Source of the DNA: Empedobacter stercoris
GTDB taxonomy: Bacteria > Bacteroidota > Bacteroidia > Flavobacteriales > Weeksellaceae
Direction: 5' to 3'
DNA: 37,875 bases
Assembly (NCBI RefSeq): GCF_020281205.1
Contig: NZ_JACXZC010000028.1
Location: forward strand, 1 to 37,875
Below, one piece after another: positions 34,894 to 37,875 of the stretch. The notes beneath the pieces are model-generated. The model worked only from the letters and a program-made list of their open reading frames with translations. It made no database searches and was not told the origin of the DNA. The first letter of the stretch is position 1, and every line of letters begins with the position of its first letter. Position numbers and translations under genes: made by a program.

Positions 34894-35198
34894 TTAATAA
34901 TCATATGTCTTTCGCCATTTAGCAATTGTATTTCTACTTATTTTATATTTTTCAGCAATATAGGTATTGGTGTAATTATTCTTTTTCTGAATATTTAATA
35001 TTTTCTGAATAGAGTTTAAATCATACGATTTGTGTTTTTGATTATCAGTAGTTTCGTTAGTGTTTAATATCTCTGATAGTTTGATGACATCCAAAACATC
35101 CATTCTTTTTTTAAAAGCTTTTTGCTTTGTTGAATTTTTTCTGGGAACTTTTTCTGAATAATCTCTTTATAAATTTTTTGGTAGTTTGGTTTTTGCAT
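34894..35198 (-). pseudogene. HTH protein of a two-gene cassette, split by a -1 frameshift (second gene)
   Basis: Starts at ATG 35198 (MQKPNYQKIYKEIIQKKFPE...), 12 bases after the stop of the first cassette gene, and enters the other frame near 35106-35116 to end at 34894. The downstream part from residue about 34 contains a helix-turn-helix (YTNTYIAEKYKISRNTIAKWRKTYDY), alike to transposase-type and Psq-like DNA-binding helices. The shift site is a T4A7 stretch on the minus strand: the frame can pass from KKLLKK to RMDVLDVIK by slipping back one base on A AAA AAA. Homologues from memory are continuous proteins of about 100 residues. It is either a programmed -1 frameshift, a decayed gene or a sequencing artefact in a homopolymer. 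Confidence 0.7.
35106..35116 (-). promoter_or_regulatory. Possible -1 slippery site (T4A7)
   Basis: On the minus strand TTTTAAAAAAAG. In the upstream frame the codons are TTA AAA AAA GAA, giving the heptamers T TTA AAA and A AAA AAA, both of a slippery type. Slipping back one base joins the two halves of the second cassette gene without loss. Confidence 0.45.
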
Positions 35199-35210
35199 GA
35201 TGAGTAAAAT

Positions 35211-35639
35211 TTAATTTTGAGGTAGATATTTCTTTATCCAATTATGGATGGTATTTTTAGGTATATTGTATTCATTCGAAATTTCTTGAATCTTTTTGTT
35301 TTCAGTTGTGTATAAATCCAAAACAAAGTCAATAATCTCCTTTGTATAGACACTTTTTCGAAAGTTTGGTAATACAGAACTTGTGAAGGAAGTTGTTTTA
35401 GAAGAGTTTTTTGGAAGAGGAGAAAACAAAATAATATGTTGCGAATAGATTCTAAAAAAATCATACTCTAATAATTTTGACCATTTGAGCAAATCATTAG
35501 TTAAGATACTTTTACTCTTGAATTGTGCTTTTATTTCTTCTTCTGTATAAGTCTTAAAAAAAGCAATAATTCTTGATGTGTCAATGTCTAATTCTTTCAC
35601 TCTTTTTTTTATCAAAGAGCCAATGTGTATATTTTTCAT
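35211..35639 (-). CDS. First gene of the HTH two-gene cassette
   Basis: About 142 residues from ATG 35639 (MKNIHIGSLIKKRVKE); the longer frame from 35678 includes promoter DNA. The N-terminal about 75 residues resemble an XRE-type helix-turn-helix (IGSLIKKRVKELDIDTSRIIAFF, then NDLLKWSKLLEYDFFRIYSQH). After a Ser/Thr-rich linker, a second helix-turn-helix (KKIQEISNEYNIPKNTIHNWIKKYLP) ends the protein. So it has two DNA-binding modules and no enzyme domain. Such pairs are recalled from Chryseobacterium and Elizabethkingia genomes, often labelled transposase without evidence of DDE activity. A direct repeat and an inverted repeat lie upstream. The function is unknown. Confidence 0.8.
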   Translation of the reverse strand: MKNIHIGSLIKKRVKELDIDTSRIIAFFKTYTEEEIKAQFKSKSILTNDLLKWSKLLEYDFFRIYSQHIILFSPLPKNSSKTTSFTSSVLPNFRKSVYTKEIIDFVLDLYTTENKKIQEISNEYNIPKNTIHNWIKKYLPQN

Positions 35640-35661
35640 ACGGTAGTAAAATTCGGTAGTA
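35640..35661. repeat. 13-base tandem repeat just before the HTH cassette start
   Basis: cggtagta at 35641-35648 and again at 35654-35661, in phase with a 13-base period, directly before the first cassette ATG. It lies in the leader and could bind the encoded HTH proteins. Confidence 0.6.
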
Positions 35662-35670
35662 TAAATATAA

Positions 35671-35719
35671 AGAAACAATATTTTTTTTACCTAAAATATT
35701 GATGATAAATATTGTTTCT
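35671..35719. promoter_or_regulatory. Inverted repeat between HTH cassette and fabV
   Basis: A perfect 13-bp inverted repeat (agaaacaatattt at 35671-35683, aaatattgtttct at 35707-35719) with a 23-base spacer, and an additional partial copy aaatattg inside the spacer. It sits between the divergent cassette and fabV, so it may be the operator of the cassette or a terminal repeat of a mobile unit. Confidence 0.5.
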
Positions 35720-35786
35720 GTATGTTAAAAGAAGGTTTCGTTATATTGAATTTATTTTATAAATTTATGCGACTAAATTAAGTATA

Positions 35787-36986
35787 ATGATTATTCAACC
35801 AAGAACAAGAGGTTTTATTTGCATTACAACTCATCCTGAGGGAACTGCAAAAAATGTTCACAATCAAATTGAGTACGTAAAATCAAAAAATATTTCAACT
35901 GAAGGACCAAAAAAAGTATTGGTAATTGGAGCTTCGACAGGTTTTGGACTGTCATCTCGTATTACGGCTGCTTTTGGTTATAATGCAGCAACAATAGGTG
36001 TTTTCTTCGAAAAACCAGCTGCACCAAGAAAACCTGGAACTGCAGGGTGGTACAATACAGCCGCTTTCGAGAAAGAAGCGCACGAAGCTGGTTTGTATGC
36101 AAAAAGTATCAACGGAGATGCTTTCTCAGATGAAATTAAACAACAAACGATTGATTTAATTAAACAAGATTTAGGTCAAGTAGACTTAGTCGTGTACAGT
36201 TTAGCTTCGCCACGTCGTACACATCCTAAAACAGGTGTAGCTTATTCTTCAGTTTTAAAACCAATTGGTGAGCCATTTACAAATAAAACAGTTGATTTCC
36301 ATACAGCAAGTGTAACGGATATTACAATCAATCCAATCGAATCGCAAGAAGAAATTGATAACACAATTGCAGTAATGGGAGGTGAGGACTGGAAATTTTG
36401 GATGGAAGATTTGAAAGCCGCAGGCGTTTTAGCCGAAGGTGTTAAAACAGTTGCTTATTCTTATATCGGACCAGAGTTGACACATAGAATTTACAAAGAT
36501 GGATCTATTGGTATGGCTAAAAATGATTTAGAGAAAACTGTTCCAGTGATCAATGAATTATTAGCTGACTTGAATGGTATTTCGTACGTTTCTGTAAATA
36601 AAGCATTAGTTACTCAGTCCAGTTCCGCTATTCCAGTTGTGCCATTATATGTTTCATTATTGTACAAAGTGATGAAAGATAAAAATATTCACGAAGGAAC
36701 AATCGAACAAATGCAACGTTTGTTTGCAGAGCGTTTATACACAGCGAACGGAGAAGTTCCTTTAGATGAAAATGGACGTATTCGTATTGACGACTTAGAA
36801 ATGAGAGAAGATGTACAAAAAGAAGTGGATGATTTATGGAAAATTGTTACTTCTGAAAATATCAACGAAATTTCGGATATCAAAGGTTATCGTGATGAGT
36901 TTTTCCAATTATTTGGATTTAATTATGATCAAATCGATTACGAAGCAGATACGAACGAATTGGTAACTGTTCCAAGTATTTCATAA
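35787..36986 (+). CDS. fabV: Enoyl-ACP reductase FabV
   Basis: A 399-residue enzyme. It begins with IIQPRTRGFICITTHPEG, the known FabV N-terminus, then the NADH-binding loop GASTGFGLSSR at 48-58 and the active-site region with VAYSYIGPELTH and IYKDGSIGMAK near 223-245. The Tyr-Lys pair here has the wider spacing typical of FabV rather than FabI. It carries out the last step of fatty acid elongation, reducing enoyl-ACP with NADH. FabV enzymes are known to be less sensitive to triclosan than FabI. It is monocistronic and ends before a strong terminator. Confidence 0.96.
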   Translation: MIIQPRTRGFICITTHPEGTAKNVHNQIEYVKSKNISTEGPKKVLVIGASTGFGLSSRITAAFGYNAATIGVFFEKPAAPRKPGTAGWYNTAAFEKEAHEAGLYAKSINGDAFSDEIKQQTIDLIKQDLGQVDLVVYSLASPRRTHPKTGVAYSSVLKPIGEPFTNKTVDFHTASVTDITINPIESQEEIDNTIAVMGGEDWKFWMEDLKAAGVLAEGVKTVAYSYIGPELTHRIYKDGSIGMAKNDLEKTVPVINELLADLNGISYVSVNKALVTQSSSAIPVVPLYVSLLYKVMKDKNIHEGTIEQMQRLFAERLYTANGEVPLDENGRIRIDDLEMREDVQKEVDDLWKIVTSENINEISDIKGYRDEFFQLFGFNYDQIDYEADTNELVTVPSIS

Positions 36987-37004
36987 AATAATTTACAAAG
37001 ATAC

Positions 37005-37038
37005 AAAGCCTCAGAAATTAATTTCTGAGGCTTTTTTT
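37005..37038 (+). terminator. Terminator of fabV
   Basis: Palindromic stem aaagcctcagaaatt / aatttctgaggcttt followed by a T run. Confidence 0.92.
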
Positions 37039-37175
37039 ATTGTTTTGTTTCCGAGAGTTAGTGGAAGATGATGCTACAATAATAGCCAGTTAATCTCTTA
37101 TTTATTATCGAGAAGCGTTAATTCCAATATTATTTGTTGAATAAGAATACCTTTTGTATTATTATGAATTAGGTT
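37039..37175. other. Gene-free stretch after fabV
   Basis: A+T-rich; no reading frame, hairpin or repeat that I can support. Confidence 0.5.
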
Positions 37176-37614
37176 TTATTTTTTAATGAATTTTGTAGAA
37201 ATCCTTTGTCCATTTTTAGTCGTAATAACTCCTAAATAAACACCTGGAGTAAGAAATTCTACTTGGTTAATTTTACGTGTAGAATTTAAAACATTTTTTC
37301 CATTAAAATCATAAACAGACAAAGACAGAAACTCAGGATTTATTACTTCTAATACCTGATTTACAACCGTTGTTGCTAAAGTAGCAGTTGTATTACTAAA
37401 AATCTCCGTTGTTCCTAAAATGCTTTCGATAATGTAGCAGTTGAGGTTAAAATAAAGTCATCCGCTGCATGAATAGTTCGGGAAGATGAAGAAGCACTTA
37501 TTGCACTTCCTTCAGATGCTTGTTCCTGTGTAAATAAAAGTGTCGTTTGCGCATTAATGAATTGGCAACTAAAAATTAGTCCGAATAAAATAGATAAGTA
37601 ATTTTTTTGTTCAT
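37176..37614 (-). pseudogene. Decayed gene for a T9SS-secreted protein
   Basis: Read leftwards, it starts at ATG 37614 followed by an A7 run (complement of 37602-37608); the frame that makes sense is one base off, as if an eighth A were lost. It then reads a signal peptide (NYLSILFGLIFSCQFINAQ) and a mature start with EQASEGSAISASSSSRTIHAADDFIL before a stop. The C-terminal part lies in another frame: IIESILGTTEIFSNTTATLATT, and then the type IX sorting tail (LSVYDFNGKNVLNSTRKIN, VEFLTPGVYLGVITTKNGQ, STKFIKK). So both ends of a T9SS substrate are left with most of the middle missing. The identity of the original protein is unknown. Confidence 0.8.
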
Positions 37615-37646
37615 ATTGTATTAATTTCAGCTAATATAATCTTATT

Positions 37647-37654
37647 TATATTTG
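37647..37654 (+). promoter_or_regulatory. -7 box on the plus strand
   Basis: TATATTTG, an exact TAnnTTTG, facing right, but no convincing gene follows before the window ends. A 45-codon frame without start (37682-37827) was seen but not recognised. Confidence 0.35.
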
Positions 37655-37875
37655 TACAAAATCAAAAATTAAGAATATCTGGCTAACTTTATTTGTACAA
37701 TAAAGACTGATGTAAAATCATTAGCTTTTAAAGTAGAAAGACTTCACAAAACTTTTAGGAATGGAGCCTCTTTGTTAGATGTGAAACTTACATTCTCTTG
37801 TAATCTTCCCCTTGTTAAGAACACTTAAAAGTAGAGTTTTTATTTAATATTATTGTATTATTATTTTGATTAATT

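Noticed and set aside
37682-37827. A 45-codon frame without start at the right edge
   Set aside because: No initiation codon, no family recognised and the window ends soon after; it may be a relic but cannot be supported.

Overview
The window looks like chromosomal DNA of a Bacteroidota member, class Flavobacteriia, most likely Weeksellaceae (Empedobacter/Chryseobacterium-like; genus inferred from gene content only). The evidence is low GC, absence of Shine-Dalgarno signals, many -7 boxes of the flavobacterial form TAnnTTTG, short A+T-rich leaders, lipoproteins with an SC lipobox, and a type IX secretion sorting tail at the right end.

Layout. Positions 1-80 are an unusually GC-rich non-coding element. 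143-2418: a Nudix hydrolase converges on a leftward operon greA - HIT protein - TPR-like membrane protein - small conserved protein. 2551-7593: a lipoprotein with a degenerate Rieske fold, enolase, citrate synthase, a sterol desaturase-type hydroxylase and an exported M28 peptidase. 7684-9038: a small membrane protein and a PadR regulator overlapping its membrane partner. 9065-9775: an aquaporin Z gene with no ATG and an in-frame TGA. 9924-12779: glycine decarboxylase gcvP. 12994-16548: an orphan HisE-like protein, an M48 protease, and a divergent DCC/HTTM pair followed by a DUF2314 lipoprotein. 16614-19159: a small exported protein and Tex. 19373-19487: a likely small RNA with its own promoter and terminator. 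19528-31650: hotdog thioesterase, RsmB-like methyltransferase, VWA-OmpA protein, JmjC/cupin oxygenase, NhaC-type antiporter, mnmA, a lipoprotein hydrolase, a metallophosphoesterase divergent from truA, and an MsbA-like ABC exporter overlapping truA. 31723-34864: helical lipoprotein, OxyR, a ChaA-type antiporter and a DUF3817 protein. 34894-35719: a two-gene cassette of helix-turn-helix proteins, the second split by a frameshift on an A7 run. 35787-36986: fabV. 37176-37614: a decayed T9SS-secreted protein gene.

Most of the window is core housekeeping: central carbon metabolism (eno, gltA, gcvP), tRNA and rRNA modification (mnmA, truA, RsmB-like), transcription (greA, tex) and stress response (oxyR). 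The parts most worth a second look are the HTH cassette and its possible -1 frameshift site, the 19.4 kb small RNA, the aquaporin with TGA at a site I expect to be Cys or Gly, the GC-rich element at the left edge, and the hairpin in the greA leader. No tRNA, rRNA, CRISPR array, prophage or complete insertion sequence was seen.
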